Source of the DNA: Phycisphaerae bacterium
Lineage (GTDB): Bacteria; Planctomycetota; Phycisphaerae; UBA1845; Fen-1342
NCBI GenBank assembly: GCA_030612705.1
Contig: JAUWNI010000025.1
Coordinates: forward strand, 1 to 40,966
DNA length: 40,966 nt
Direction of reading: 5' to 3'
The notes beneath the pieces are model-generated. The model did not search any database, had not been told where the DNA came from, and saw nothing but the letters and a program-made list of their open reading frames with translations. Position 1 is the stretch's first letter; each line of letters starts with the position of its first letter. A program made the position numbers and the translations under genes. This document shows positions 7,183 through 14,415 of this stretch, piece by piece.

Positions 7183-9221
7183 TCCTTACTCGGGGGTGTT
7201 GGTTGCGAAGTGGGCGCTGAGGACGGTGCGGCGTCGGCTGAACGCAGCTCCAACAGCCGTCGGTCGAGCACGGTTTGCAGCTTGGGTGGAAGCCGGGGCT
7301 GCTCCCAGTCCGGCGGCCGGTTGCCGAAGAGCACGTACCGCCGATCTTCACGACCCACGCGTGACTGCATCCAGAGATACGTTTGCGGAAATGCCCGACC
7401 TTCCTGCTCCAGTTTCACCCGCCCTTCGGACAGAAACCTGATGTAATGTTTCGGATTGGCGACGAACAACGCCAATGCGTCACCTTCGAGCAGGTGAACA
7501 ATTTCTTCGGCGACGCGGCGAGTTTCGAGATCGAGGTTGCGTCGCCCGCCTGCTTCTTGCAGCAGTTCGAGCTGGTCGATGACGCGCGGGAAGCGCACGT
7601 CGCTATACCAGATGTAACGCGGGTCCTGCTGGGCGATTTGCTTGATCGCCGCTCGATGTTCGGGCGACAGCGTATTGAGCTGCTCGGCAAAATCCTTGAA
7701 CGGCGCTTGCGACGCGACGATCGGCATGAAGTTCGGCCAAACCCAGATCCACATCACCCACATCGTCCCCACCAACGCCGAAAAAGACGCGTTCTCACGC
7801 CGACGCAGGTACAGCCACGCCGACAGGATCGCGCCGGCGGAAAAAATGACGGCGGCGACGGCGTAAGGCGGCCAAACCTCTGCCCACGTGAACATTCCCT
7901 GCGACGCGTTTTCTTTCCAAAAGTGATGAAGAAGAAACGTCAACGCGGCCAGACCGCCCGGTACCAGCACGCAAACCGCCCAAAAACCCAGCTTGTCCCG
8001 GTCCGGCGCGGCGCGGCGATTGGGATCAAAGAACGCCGCCAACTCGCCGCCCAGCAGCACGAACAGCGGCGGCATCGCGGGCAGGAAATAACGCGTCTCC
8101 TTTCCCATCGCCACCGTGAGAAAAACCAGCAGGCTGGCAAACCAGATCAGCACGAACCAGATACCATTACGGTTGACGCCGGCCTGTTGTCGAAACGGCT
8201 TGAAGATCGCCGTCGGGAGCGAGAGGCTGTACGGGATAGCGAGCATCAGCGCGACGCCGATGTAGAAGATGTACCAAAACCACGCCTTCTGGTCTTCGAC
8301 GTTCGGCAGATCGCCGGTGACGCGATCGAAGTATTCGACCCGCCACTTGAAGAGCGCCATCTCTTCAAAGTGCATCGCCGCCAGCGCCCAGGGCAACCAC
8401 GGCAGGATAAAGAGCACCAGCCCGAGCAAATGCCACCAACTGGCAAAGATTTTCCAGCGATTGCGCAACAGCACATATAAAAATGCCGGCAACCCGATAC
8501 AAACCAGCGGTAGCGGCATCTTGTAAAGCATCCCCAGCCCGGCAAAGAAGTAGCCGAGCATCCAAAGCGTGTTGCGCTTCCACCCCGGCGGCTCATCCTC
8601 CGACGCCACCCACAAACATGCCAACGACATCGTGATCAGCGTGGCGACGCCCAAGTCGCTCGCCGCCCCGTGCGACCAATGCAGCACCATCACGCTCGAA
8701 GCGGCGGCAAAACCCGCGAAGATCGCCGCCCGGTCACCCGCGATCCGACGTGTCAGCCAAAAAATCGTGATAACCAGCAGCAGGGCGGCGATGGCGTTTG
8801 GAATGCGCGCCGAAACCTCATCAACCTCCGTGCCGCGCAGGTAACTTGTCAGGCAAACCGCCCAGTACGCTCCGGGCGATTTCTGCATCCGTGTCTCGCC
8901 GCAGAATTGCGGTATCACAAACGGCCGCCATTGCCAGCCCGCTTCGTCCTTGTTTGCGGACATCGCGGCAATGTTTTCGTACATCTCGCGCGCCGGCTGC
9001 GCGACCCAGGCCTCGACAGGCTCGAGTCCCGCGCCGCCGTCGATCTGGTAAACCGACAGCAAGATTGTCCAACCCACCAGTGCGATGAACCAACCCCAGG
9101 TGGCTGGTGCCATTGGTCGGCTTACGCACGTCGGCACGCCGGCCGCGACCGCGGGCCGCGCGTTTGCGGTATCCATGGTAGGCTGGGTGTTGTCGGGTGA
9201 AATCGGATCGGATGTTGACAA
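7179..9221 (-). CDS. GT39/ArnT-like membrane glycosyltransferase
   Basis: The 680-residue polytopic membrane protein has about 10-12 hydrophobic helices between residues ~40 and ~510 and a soluble C-terminal domain. The early loop GAGLEPVEAWVAQPAREM and the EVDEVSARIPNAIAALLLV stretch resemble the PMT/ArnT (GT-C fold) family, where an acidic residue in the first periplasmic loop is catalytic and a polyprenyl-phosphate sugar is the donor. GKETRYFLPAMPPLFVLLG is the usual late-helix motif of this family. A soluble TPR-free C-terminal domain ends in a Pro/Ser-rich tail. It lies between a YlbF-like gene (18-nt gap) and an LpxL-like acyltransferase, suggesting sugar modification of an envelope lipid. 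Acceptor unknown. Confidence 0.85.
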   Translation of the reverse strand: MSTSDPISPDNTQPTMDTANARPAVAAGVPTCVSRPMAPATWGWFIALVGWTILLSVYQIDGGAGLEPVEAWVAQPAREMYENIAAMSANKDEAGWQWRPFVIPQFCGETRMQKSPGAYWAVCLTSYLRGTEVDEVSARIPNAIAALLLVITIFWLTRRIAGDRAAIFAGFAAASSVMVLHWSHGAASDLGVATLITMSLACLWVASEDEPPGWKRNTLWMLGYFFAGLGMLYKMPLPLVCIGLPAFLYVLLRNRWKIFASWWHLLGLVLFILPWLPWALAAMHFEEMALFKWRVEYFDRVTGDLPNVEDQKAWFWYIFYIGVALMLAIPYSLSLPTAIFKPFRQQAGVNRNGIWFVLIWFASLLVFLTVAMGKETRYFLPAMPPLFVLLGGELAAFFDPNRRAAPDRDKLGFWAVCVLVPGGLAALTFLLHHFWKENASQGMFTWAEVWPPYAVAAVIFSAGAILSAWLYLRRRENASFSALVGTMWVMWIWVWPNFMPIVASQAPFKDFAEQLNTLSPEHRAAIKQIAQQDPRYIWYSDVRFPRVIDQLELLQEAGGRRNLDLETRRVAEEIVHLLEGDALALFVANPKHYIRFLSEGRVKLEQEGRAFPQTYLWMQSRVGREDRRYVLFGNRPPDWEQPRLPPKLQTVLDRRLLELRSADAAPSSAPTSQPTPPSKE

Positions 9222-9239
9222 GTCGAGTCCTTTCGCGCG

Positions 9240-9602
9240 TCAGGTTGCCTCGCCCGATTTCTGGATCGCGGACAGCGGTGCTTCCATCGCCTGGTTGACC
9301 TGGTTCATCAGTGCCACGTAGTCAACCTGCGCCGCCATCATCTTCTTCAGCGCCTCATTGCTGGCCATCTGTTGCTCGTATTCGGCCAGCTTGTGCTTGT
9401 CGGCGACTTCGATCGGCTTCTGCTCGGCTTCGAGCTTTCGTATATGTTGGGCGTGCTCGCCATAGGCCTTGAGCAACTCCTGGGCGTCGGTATTCTTCTC
9501 GACCTCCGCCCGCGCGTTTACAAAAGCCCGCACGTTTGGATGGTTCGCGATCGCCTCGCCCAACGCGCGTGCCCGTTCGATCAGTTCCTGGCTGTCAGCC
9601 AT
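9240..9602 (-). CDS. YlbF/YmcA-like small helical protein
   Basis: The 120-residue all-helical protein resembles the Com_YlbF family: LIERARALGEAIANHPNVRAFVNARAEVEKNTDAQELL is the usual first half, and the family ends with paired helices (ALKKMMAAQVDYVALMNQVNQAM). In Bacillus, YlbF/YmcA/YaaT help RNase Y control mRNA decay; in other phyla the role is undefined. The start is ATG 9602, with purine-rich GAGGAAGCAGG upstream. It is the first gene of the three-gene minus-strand group 9602-6205, and why it is linked to envelope enzymes is not clear from the sequence. Confidence 0.8.
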   Translation of the reverse strand: MADSQELIERARALGEAIANHPNVRAFVNARAEVEKNTDAQELLKAYGEHAQHIRKLEAEQKPIEVADKHKLAEYEQQMASNEALKKMMAAQVDYVALMNQVNQAMEAPLSAIQKSGEAT

Positions 9603-10119
9603 CGTGTACCTGCTTCCTCTTTTGGTTGCCCCGTTTTATTGGTTCTTCTCGTAATTCCGTGGAACCGTCAAGACGCCAAGTCGCCAAAGTCGCGTGATAA
9701 TACACTAATCTCGAACGCACTTACCACCATGCCGTCTCTCTCGCCACAAACTGTAGCGGCCGACCCCCGCGTCGGCCGTGGAGTAAGAGAAATCTGCCTG
9801 TAGCGGCCGATCCCCGTGTCGGCCGTGGAACGCCGTTTTCATCCCGCGTCGGGCACGGAAACCCGACGCTACATGACTTTTGCGGCGGACTGGTAGGGCG
9901 TGCCGTGCCCACCGATCGCCTTCTCGCGCCTGTCCCTTGTTTCACTTAGCGCCTTGGCGCCTTGGCGGTTTTCATCATTTCCTGATATATGGTGAAGAAC
10001 CGCTTTATCGTGATGCAAAATTTTAACAGCCCGTCGCCAACTATGCATCTTAGCGGTTATTATTGTCATATTATCCGCGGCAATAGGGCGAGGCGGATGC
10101 AATTCGGGAGGACCGGCAA
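9603..10119. other. Intergenic region between divergent genes
   Basis: No gene is visible here. The stretch holds the upstream regions of the divergent YlbF-like and asparaginase genes. It contains three palindromic repeats (listed separately), two patches of the low-complexity word CGCCAAG/CTTGGCG (9670-9690 and 9950-9970) and a short AT-rich segment near 10040-10075 where the asparaginase promoter most likely lies. Confidence 0.6.
9752..9895. repeat. Three GTAGCGG-type palindromic repeats
   Basis: Copies at 9752-9780 and 9800-9828 read TGTAGCGGCCGA-CCCC-CGTCGGCCGTGG with small changes. A third at 9848-9872 is on the other strand and is followed by ACATGACTTTTGCGGCGGAC. The 25-nt reverse complement of 9848-9872 matches a stretch inside the kinase gene (23231-23255) with one mismatch. 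Related copies lie at 31113-31147, 36740-36762 and 40650-40702. Confidence 0.8.
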
Positions 10120-11202
10120 ATGACAATCAGTCGACGGGAGTTTGTGTGCACCGCCGCTGGCCTGGCCACAGTCGGGCTCGGAGGCGGCGCAACAAGCCTG
10201 GGGCAGGTGACGCGGGAAAAACAAACCGACAAACACGGCAGCGGCGGGCCGATCATCATCTCCAGCGGCAACGGCGAGCCGGCCTGCAACCAGGCCTTCG
10301 AGATGCTTAAAAAGGGCATCGATCCCCTCGACGCCGTCGTCGCCGGCATCAACCTCGTCGAGAACGACCCCGAAGATCACTCGGTCGGCTACGGCGGCCT
10401 GCCCAACGAAGACGGCGTGGTCGAGCTCGACTCCTGCGTGATGCACGGCCCGGCGCACAAGGCCGGCGCGGTCGCCGCCCTGCGTAACATCAGCAACCCG
10501 TCCAGCGTTGCCAAGCTCGTCATGCGCCGTACCGATCACGTCCTGCTCGTCGGCGAGGGAGCGTTACGCTTCGCCAAGACCCATGGTTTCAAAGAGCAGG
10601 AAATGCTCACCGACGAGGCCCGGCGGTACTGGCTCGAATGGAAAGAATCGCGCTCGGACATCGACGATTGGCTGCAAGCCAAGGCCGATTTCCATGCCGC
10701 CCGCGGGAAGATGGAAGGCCTCGAGTTCACCTACGGCACGATCACCTGCATGGCCCTCACCAAGACCAGCGACCTGGCCGGCTGTACCTCCACCTCCGGC
10801 CTGTCGTACAAAATCCCCGGCCGCGTCGGCGATTCGCCCATTATCGGTGCCGGGCTCTACGTCGATAACGACATCGGCGCCTGCGGCTCAACCGGCCGTG
10901 GCGAGGCCAACCTCCAAAACTGCTCCTGCTTCATGATCGTCGAGTTCATGCGCGGCGGCATGACGCCCGAGCAGGCCTGCCTGGCATTGCTCAAGCGCGT
11001 CGCCGACAAGACCGAGCCGCGCCTGCGCGACGAAAACGGTAAGCCGAACTACGGGCTCATGTTCTACGCCGTCCGCAAAGACGGCCTCTTCGGCGGGGCG
11101 TCGATGTGGGGGCCTGGGAAGATGACGGTCCACGACGGTCAGACATGCCGCAAGATCGAGCTACCATCGCTGTGCGGAGTCCGACCGAAGGTAGTCGGGT
11201 AA
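10120..11202 (+). CDS. Tat-exported N4-(beta-N-acetylglucosaminyl)-L-asparaginase
   Basis: This 360-residue Ntn-hydrolase of the glycosylasparaginase family cleaves the GlcNAc-Asn bond of N-linked glycopeptides. The start is ATG 10120, 8 nt after GGGAGG. The N-terminus carries a twin-arginine signal (SRREFVC, then a hydrophobic stretch), so the folded enzyme is exported. The autocleavage site is visible as YGT-ITC, with Thr207 the expected nucleophile of the beta chain. It is followed by GCTSTSGLSYKIPGRVGDSPI and GACGSTGRGE, which form the substrate pocket in the family. Length matches bacterial homologues. It stands alone, with a hairpin repeat after it. Likely role: scavenging of glycoprotein debris. 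Confidence 0.93.
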   Translation: MTISRREFVCTAAGLATVGLGGGATSLGQVTREKQTDKHGSGGPIIISSGNGEPACNQAFEMLKKGIDPLDAVVAGINLVENDPEDHSVGYGGLPNEDGVVELDSCVMHGPAHKAGAVAALRNISNPSSVAKLVMRRTDHVLLVGEGALRFAKTHGFKEQEMLTDEARRYWLEWKESRSDIDDWLQAKADFHAARGKMEGLEFTYGTITCMALTKTSDLAGCTSTSGLSYKIPGRVGDSPIIGAGLYVDNDIGACGSTGRGEANLQNCSCFMIVEFMRGGMTPEQACLALLKRVADKTEPRLRDENGKPNYGLMFYAVRKDGLFGGASMWGPGKMTVHDGQTCRKIELPSLCGVRPKVVG

Positions 11203-11209
11203 GGTTCAC

Positions 11210-11343
11210 TCTACACTGTAAACGGCCGATTTCTTCGCGGTTTGTCAAGATTTTCGTTACGTGGGTGGCCCGTCGCTTCAGCGGCGGGGGACACGAATGG
11301 ACGGTCGACTCGTGTCCCCCACGGCTAAAGCCATGGGCCACCC
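11210..11343. repeat. 134-nt repeat ending in the 81-nt nested palindrome, copy 1
   Basis: Positions 11263-11343 form an 81-nt palindrome opening with GGGTGGCCC and closing with GGGCCACCC. The middle is GGGGGACACGAAT, nine bases, then ACTCGTGTCCCCC. Each arm also carries its own small hairpin. The preceding ~53 nt (starting CTACACTGTAAACGGCC) match those before copy 4 at 30928-30980 with no length change, so the two copies share a longer unit. The gap 11203-11569 holds nothing else except a low-complexity GGACCCTTGG patch and the sigma factor's upstream region. Confidence 0.85.
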
Positions 11344-11569
11344 GATCCCTCGATCTCTCGGACCCTCGGACCCTTGGTTCCTTGGTCCCTTTGGTTGCGG
11401 CCAAAGGCCGTGCTAAGAACCAGTGTTTATAAAGTATTGGGGCGTTACAAATCAGAGCCCTGAGCGCCTGCGAGGGGAACATGATCAGTGAAGAATTTGG
11501 CGGATCTTGTCAACACATCGGTACGGCTGCGCATTATGTTTATAAAGCGATAGTGACACGGCGAGTAAC

Positions 11570-12136
11570 GTGAACGGGGTGCTGGTTGTGGGTGCACTTG
11601 AGCCGGCTGCGAATGAGAGTGCCGACAACTGCTTCACGGACGCGTTTCTCCGTACACACTCGCGCCTCGGGCGCGTAGCAGCGGGGATGGGTTTTGGTAA
11701 ATCAGACGCCGATGACATCCTGCAAGATGTGTTCGTGGAAGCTTCGGAACGGCCGGGGCAGTATCACGGGGCGGCTGGGGCCGAGCGCTGGCTCATACGG
11801 GTCACGATTAATCGCTGCTTGCTCGAGTACCGTCGCCGTCAACGATTCAGCCGGGCAGCCGGTGAGATCCTCCGAAGGCGACAGGCGCGCGAGTCTGACC
11901 AGGATGCTGATGTCGCGGATTCGTTTCGTGCTGAGGAGATCGAGTTGGTTCGAAAGGCATTGCGGGAAATGGACGGTTCATCGGCAGCCGTGCTCGTATT
12001 GCGATATTTCTGCGAATACAACGCGACGCGGATCGGCGAGATTCTGGTGATGCCGCCCGCAACGGTGCGCAGCCGCCTGCGAACCGCGCGTCTGTTGCTG
12101 GCTGATCGGCTTATGAGGAAGGGCATTGCTCCATGA
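11570..12136 (+). CDS. ECF-type RNA polymerase sigma factor
   Basis: The 188-residue sigma-70-family protein shows only regions 2 and 4. Region 2 contains DADDILQDVFVEASER, GAERWLIRVTINRCLLEYRRRQR and the usual recognition helix. Region 4 contains AVLVLRYFCEYNATRIGEILVMPPATVRSRLRTARLLLADRL, a helix-turn-helix for the -35 element. The start is GTG at 11570 with only a weak purine run upstream. Its stop overlaps the ATG of a zinc-finger anti-sigma gene (ATGA), which in turn overlaps a third gene. It is therefore the head of a three-gene regulatory operon and probably autoregulates it. The inducing signal is unknown. Confidence 0.9.
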   Translation: MNGVLVVGALEPAANESADNCFTDAFLRTHSRLGRVAAGMGFGKSDADDILQDVFVEASERPGQYHGAAGAERWLIRVTINRCLLEYRRRQRFSRAAGEILRRRQARESDQDADVADSFRAEEIELVRKALREMDGSSAAVLVLRYFCEYNATRIGEILVMPPATVRSRLRTARLLLADRLMRKGIAP

Positions 12137-12708
12137 CGACGTATCCATGTGATGAAGTTGCCGACAGGCTCATCGATTATGCCGACGGGGAGTTGCCGAA
12201 TACGGAGTCGGCCGAGGTCGCCGCTCATCTCGGGCATTGTGAGCATTGCCGCCGACAACTCACGGCCTTGCAACGATCGCTGGAGCTCGCGCGCGTCATC
12301 TGGGACGACAACGAAGCCGAACTCACCGATAGTCACCTTCAATCCACGTTCAGGATCACTCGTCCACGCGCGGCTTGGCGTCCCAGGCGCCGGACTGCCG
12401 CAATTGCCGCCGCCGTGGCGTTGCTGGTGACAATCGGTTTGCACCATCGAACGGTACAGCAAGATGTTCCAGTAACCGTGCAACACTCGGAATCGCTCAC
12501 GGTGCGCGAACTGGAGCTGCAAATCACCCGCGTCGGTGTCGCAATGCAGCTCCTGGTGGCAGCCGACATCCTGGCCGAACAACCCGGCGGCGAAGAATTC
12601 GCTTGCGAACGGTACCGCTACGTGGCCGCCGCCTACCCGGACACCGAGGCGGCACTGCAATCCAAGTCACGCCTGGCATCACTCTGCGAAGAAAGGAACG
12701 GATCATGA
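12133..12708 (+). CDS. Membrane anti-sigma factor (zinc-finger type)
   Basis: The 191-residue protein has an N-terminal zinc-binding anti-sigma domain with H32-X3-C36-X2-C39 (HLGHCEHC) and an additional Cys6, matching the ZAS/zf-HC2 class. A transmembrane helix follows at ~88-101 (AAIAAAVALLVTIGL), preceded by a basic RPRRR stop-transfer sequence, leaving an outer domain of ~90 residues. It should hold the upstream sigma factor inactive at the membrane until a signal releases it. It is translationally coupled to both neighbours by ATGA overlaps. The outer segment has a coiled-coil/helical look and no known sensor domain. Confidence 0.85.
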   Translation: MTTYPCDEVADRLIDYADGELPNTESAEVAAHLGHCEHCRRQLTALQRSLELARVIWDDNEAELTDSHLQSTFRITRPRAAWRPRRRTAAIAAAVALLVTIGLHHRTVQQDVPVTVQHSESLTVRELELQITRVGVAMQLLVAADILAEQPGGEEFACERYRYVAAAYPDTEAALQSKSRLASLCEERNGS

Positions 12709-13763
12709 AACGCGCTCGAACGTTTGTCTGCCTGATTGGCTCCGCATTGCTGGTAGCCGCCACCTTGGCACAAGACGACCTGCCGGAGTGGCCGGAGCGT
12801 AAAATCGAATTCGACGTATTGGATGAGCCGTTCGTACTCGCGGACTTCGGCGCGCGCCCGGGACAAATTTGGCCGCATTTTGCAGTGAGTTATGCGGTAA
12901 ATAGCGTAAGTCAGTTCTATGAGTCGAACAGACTATTCTCGAAGTTGAGAAGTCGGGAAATTCTCACAGAACGCCTGCTCAATACAAGCGCTGCAAAAGG
13001 CCTTTCCGATCGGCAGCGCGAGTTTGTGCAGTCCTCGATTTGGGTAGTCGCGCGCAGGAAATCCCAGGACAAACTCGAACGCTTTCCTAACGATACGCAA
13101 CAGTGCACGGTCTACGCGGTCACCGAACAGGATGTCCGGCTGATGGCCGAAGCAACGCTGGAGATGCTCGATGCGGGAAGACGTGCGTCTTTCGAAGATA
13201 CCAAAGCCAGCCTACTCAAGTATCGTACGAGGCTTCACGAAGCGGAGGAAGAGCTGACAAGAGCGGAGCAAAAGGCGCAAGAGGCTGGTGAAGCCTATGA
13301 AAGCGCCCGGAAGGCCGCCCCGCACAAGAACCGCGAGGCCGCTCAGGAGGACGCTGAACGTCTGGAAGTCTCCCTGTGGTCGATCGAAGTCAACGTCGCC
13401 GGCATCAACGCAAGGATTGCGACAATTCAGCGACTCAAGAGTGAGAAGGACGCAACCCGGGATGGTGATACTTTCCTAATGCTGGATCGACTTCTGATGG
13501 AGCAGGATATCGAGCTGGCCGGCCTCATGGCACAGAAAAACGTCGTCGAGAGTCGCCTCAAATTAGCGAAGGCCTACGTGACAACCGGCAGGAAGTACGA
13601 TGAGGCAATGGGTCGTATCGAGAAGCTTAAAGATACGATAAAAAAACTCAAAAAAAGCGCTAAGCGTGCCGAGGATATCGTTCGCAACCCCGGTACTTCC
13701 CGGAAGCCGGTACGACTGTTCGGAAACGTCGTGATTCAGCCAATCCAGTATCCCGGAGAATGA
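12705..13763 (+). CDS. Secreted coiled-coil protein, third gene of sigma/anti-sigma operon
   Basis: The ATG at 12705 overlaps the anti-sigma stop and follows a purine-rich GAAAGGA, giving 352 residues. An upstream in-frame extension lacks sense. The N-terminus is a signal peptide (MKRARTFVCLIGSALLVAATLAQ). Residues ~165-225 and ~265-335 are long charged helices (AEEELTRAEQKAQEAGEAYE; EKLKDTIKKLKKSAKRAEDI), probably coiled coils. No named family is recognised. Position suggests it is either the target or the sensor partner of the sigma/anti-sigma pair in the envelope. It ends 21 nt from the convergent mutL remnant. Confidence 0.78.
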   Translation: MKRARTFVCLIGSALLVAATLAQDDLPEWPERKIEFDVLDEPFVLADFGARPGQIWPHFAVSYAVNSVSQFYESNRLFSKLRSREILTERLLNTSAAKGLSDRQREFVQSSIWVVARRKSQDKLERFPNDTQQCTVYAVTEQDVRLMAEATLEMLDAGRRASFEDTKASLLKYRTRLHEAEEELTRAEQKAQEAGEAYESARKAAPHKNREAAQEDAERLEVSLWSIEVNVAGINARIATIQRLKSEKDATRDGDTFLMLDRLLMEQDIELAGLMAQKNVVESRLKLAKAYVTTGRKYDEAMGRIEKLKDTIKKLKKSAKRAEDIVRNPGTSRKPVRLFGNVVIQPIQYPGE

Positions 13764-13783
13764 GTCGACGCCCCTTCGTCGCT

Positions 13784-14095
13784 CTATCTGCGTTTGAACT
13801 GCCGTTCCAGATCGCGCAGCGTCAAATGTAACGTCGTCGGCCGTCCGTGCGGGCAGTGGCTGCTACGTTCGGCAATCTCGCGGCGGACCAGGAGGGCGGC
13901 GATTTCGTCGTTGGTCAGCGGGTCGCCGGCTTTTACAGCGGCTTTGCACGCCATCATGTCGAGTAGATCGTGCAGCAGCGTTTCGGGGCTCGGTCGGCTG
14001 CCTTTTTCGTTCAGCAGATCTTTTACGAAACGCTGCTGGTCAACCTTCTGCAACAACGTCGGAAACGCGTGCAGCGTCACGCTCTGCGGGGTCAA
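13784..14095 (-). pseudogene. mutL: mutL 3' fragment (C-terminal domain only)
   Basis: The frame encodes about 100 residues matching the C-terminal dimerisation/endonuclease domain of Mut[23 protein letters not shown] (the ACxxA motif) and [26 protein letters not shown] (CPHGRP metal-site motif and C-terminal end). The N-terminal GHKL ATPase (~330 residues) and the linker are absent. Homology begins abruptly at about [10 protein letters not shown], and the DNA upstream instead encodes, on the other strand, the tail of an IS66 transposase. The nominal TTG start at 14095 is therefore an artefact of the junction. This is a 5'-deleted gene remnant. A complete mutL may exist elsewhere. Confidence 0.82.
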
Positions 14096-14225
14096 TCCCT
14101 TCGACTACCTGACCGCGCTGCAGCGACACGCGGGAGAGCTATCTGCGACACCCCGGAACTGGGTGCCCTGGAACTACCGGGCGACGCTCGAGCCCGCCGA
14201 CACGCCCCGAACCGTAGCCCGCTGA
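14079..14225 (+). mobile_element. IS66-family transposase C-terminal remnant
   Basis: Reading + from about 14079 to TGA at 14223-14225 gives [16 protein letters not shown], then ATPRNWVPWNY and a short tail. This is the characteristic C-terminus of IS66-family transposases. Nothing upstream of the LCGVN junction belongs to the transposase; there the DNA becomes antisense to mutL. It is a deletion remnant that probably marks the event that truncated mutL. No terminal inverted repeat is recognised next to it. Confidence 0.75.
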
Positions 14226-14261
14226 GCCGGAGCTAAGCAAGCCGGAGAAGTCCGCGCCCGA

Positions 14262-14345
14262 TGGGGGTGGACGGAACGTACGGTCTGGACCGAGCATATG
14301 TTGACGGCCCTCGAACGAGGTGTCAAAGAATGGGAAAGGCCATGA
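14262..14345 (+). mobile_element. Possible group II intron reverse transcriptase leader remnant
   Basis: A short frame encodes ERTVWTEHMLTALERGVK before a stop at 14343. It resembles the pre-RT leader VWTERMLxALExGVKGGKW found at the N-terminus of many group II intron-encoded proteins. The match stops at GVK, consistent with a small deletion causing a frameshift, and no RT domain follows. The fragment lies 36 nt after the IS66 remnant. Confidence 0.45.
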
Positions 14346-14380
14346 TGGGCAAGGCCGCCGATTCCGTTATGAACCCGGGT

Positions 14381-14403
14381 GTCACGGCCGTGTCGGCCGT
14401 GAC
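14381..14403. repeat. Palindrome downstream of the SGNH/TPR gene
   Basis: GTCACGGCC and GGCCGTGAC form a 9-bp stem around GTGTC, 13 nt beyond the stop of the minus-strand SGNH/TPR gene. No T-run follows on that strand, so it is at best a weak terminator. Its core GTGTCGGCCGT recalls the repeats at 9800-9828. Confidence 0.5.
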
Positions 14404-14415
14404 AATACCGGCTTC

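Noticed and set aside
7383-8480. Long open frame on the + strand (365 codons)
   Set aside because: It is antisense to the GT39-like glycosyltransferase gene. Its translation is rich in Arg/Gln/His with no domain, typical of a high-GC shadow frame.
6205-9602. Envelope gene group as part of the ether-lipid locus
   Set aside because: It lies more than 20 kb away on the other strand. LpxL-like and ArnT-like proteins point to glycolipid modification, not to ether-bond formation.
13784-14095. Functional short MutL or independent small gene
   Set aside because: It begins in the middle of the MutL C-terminal domain at a junction with transposase DNA, the only start is a TTG at that junction, and there is no SD.
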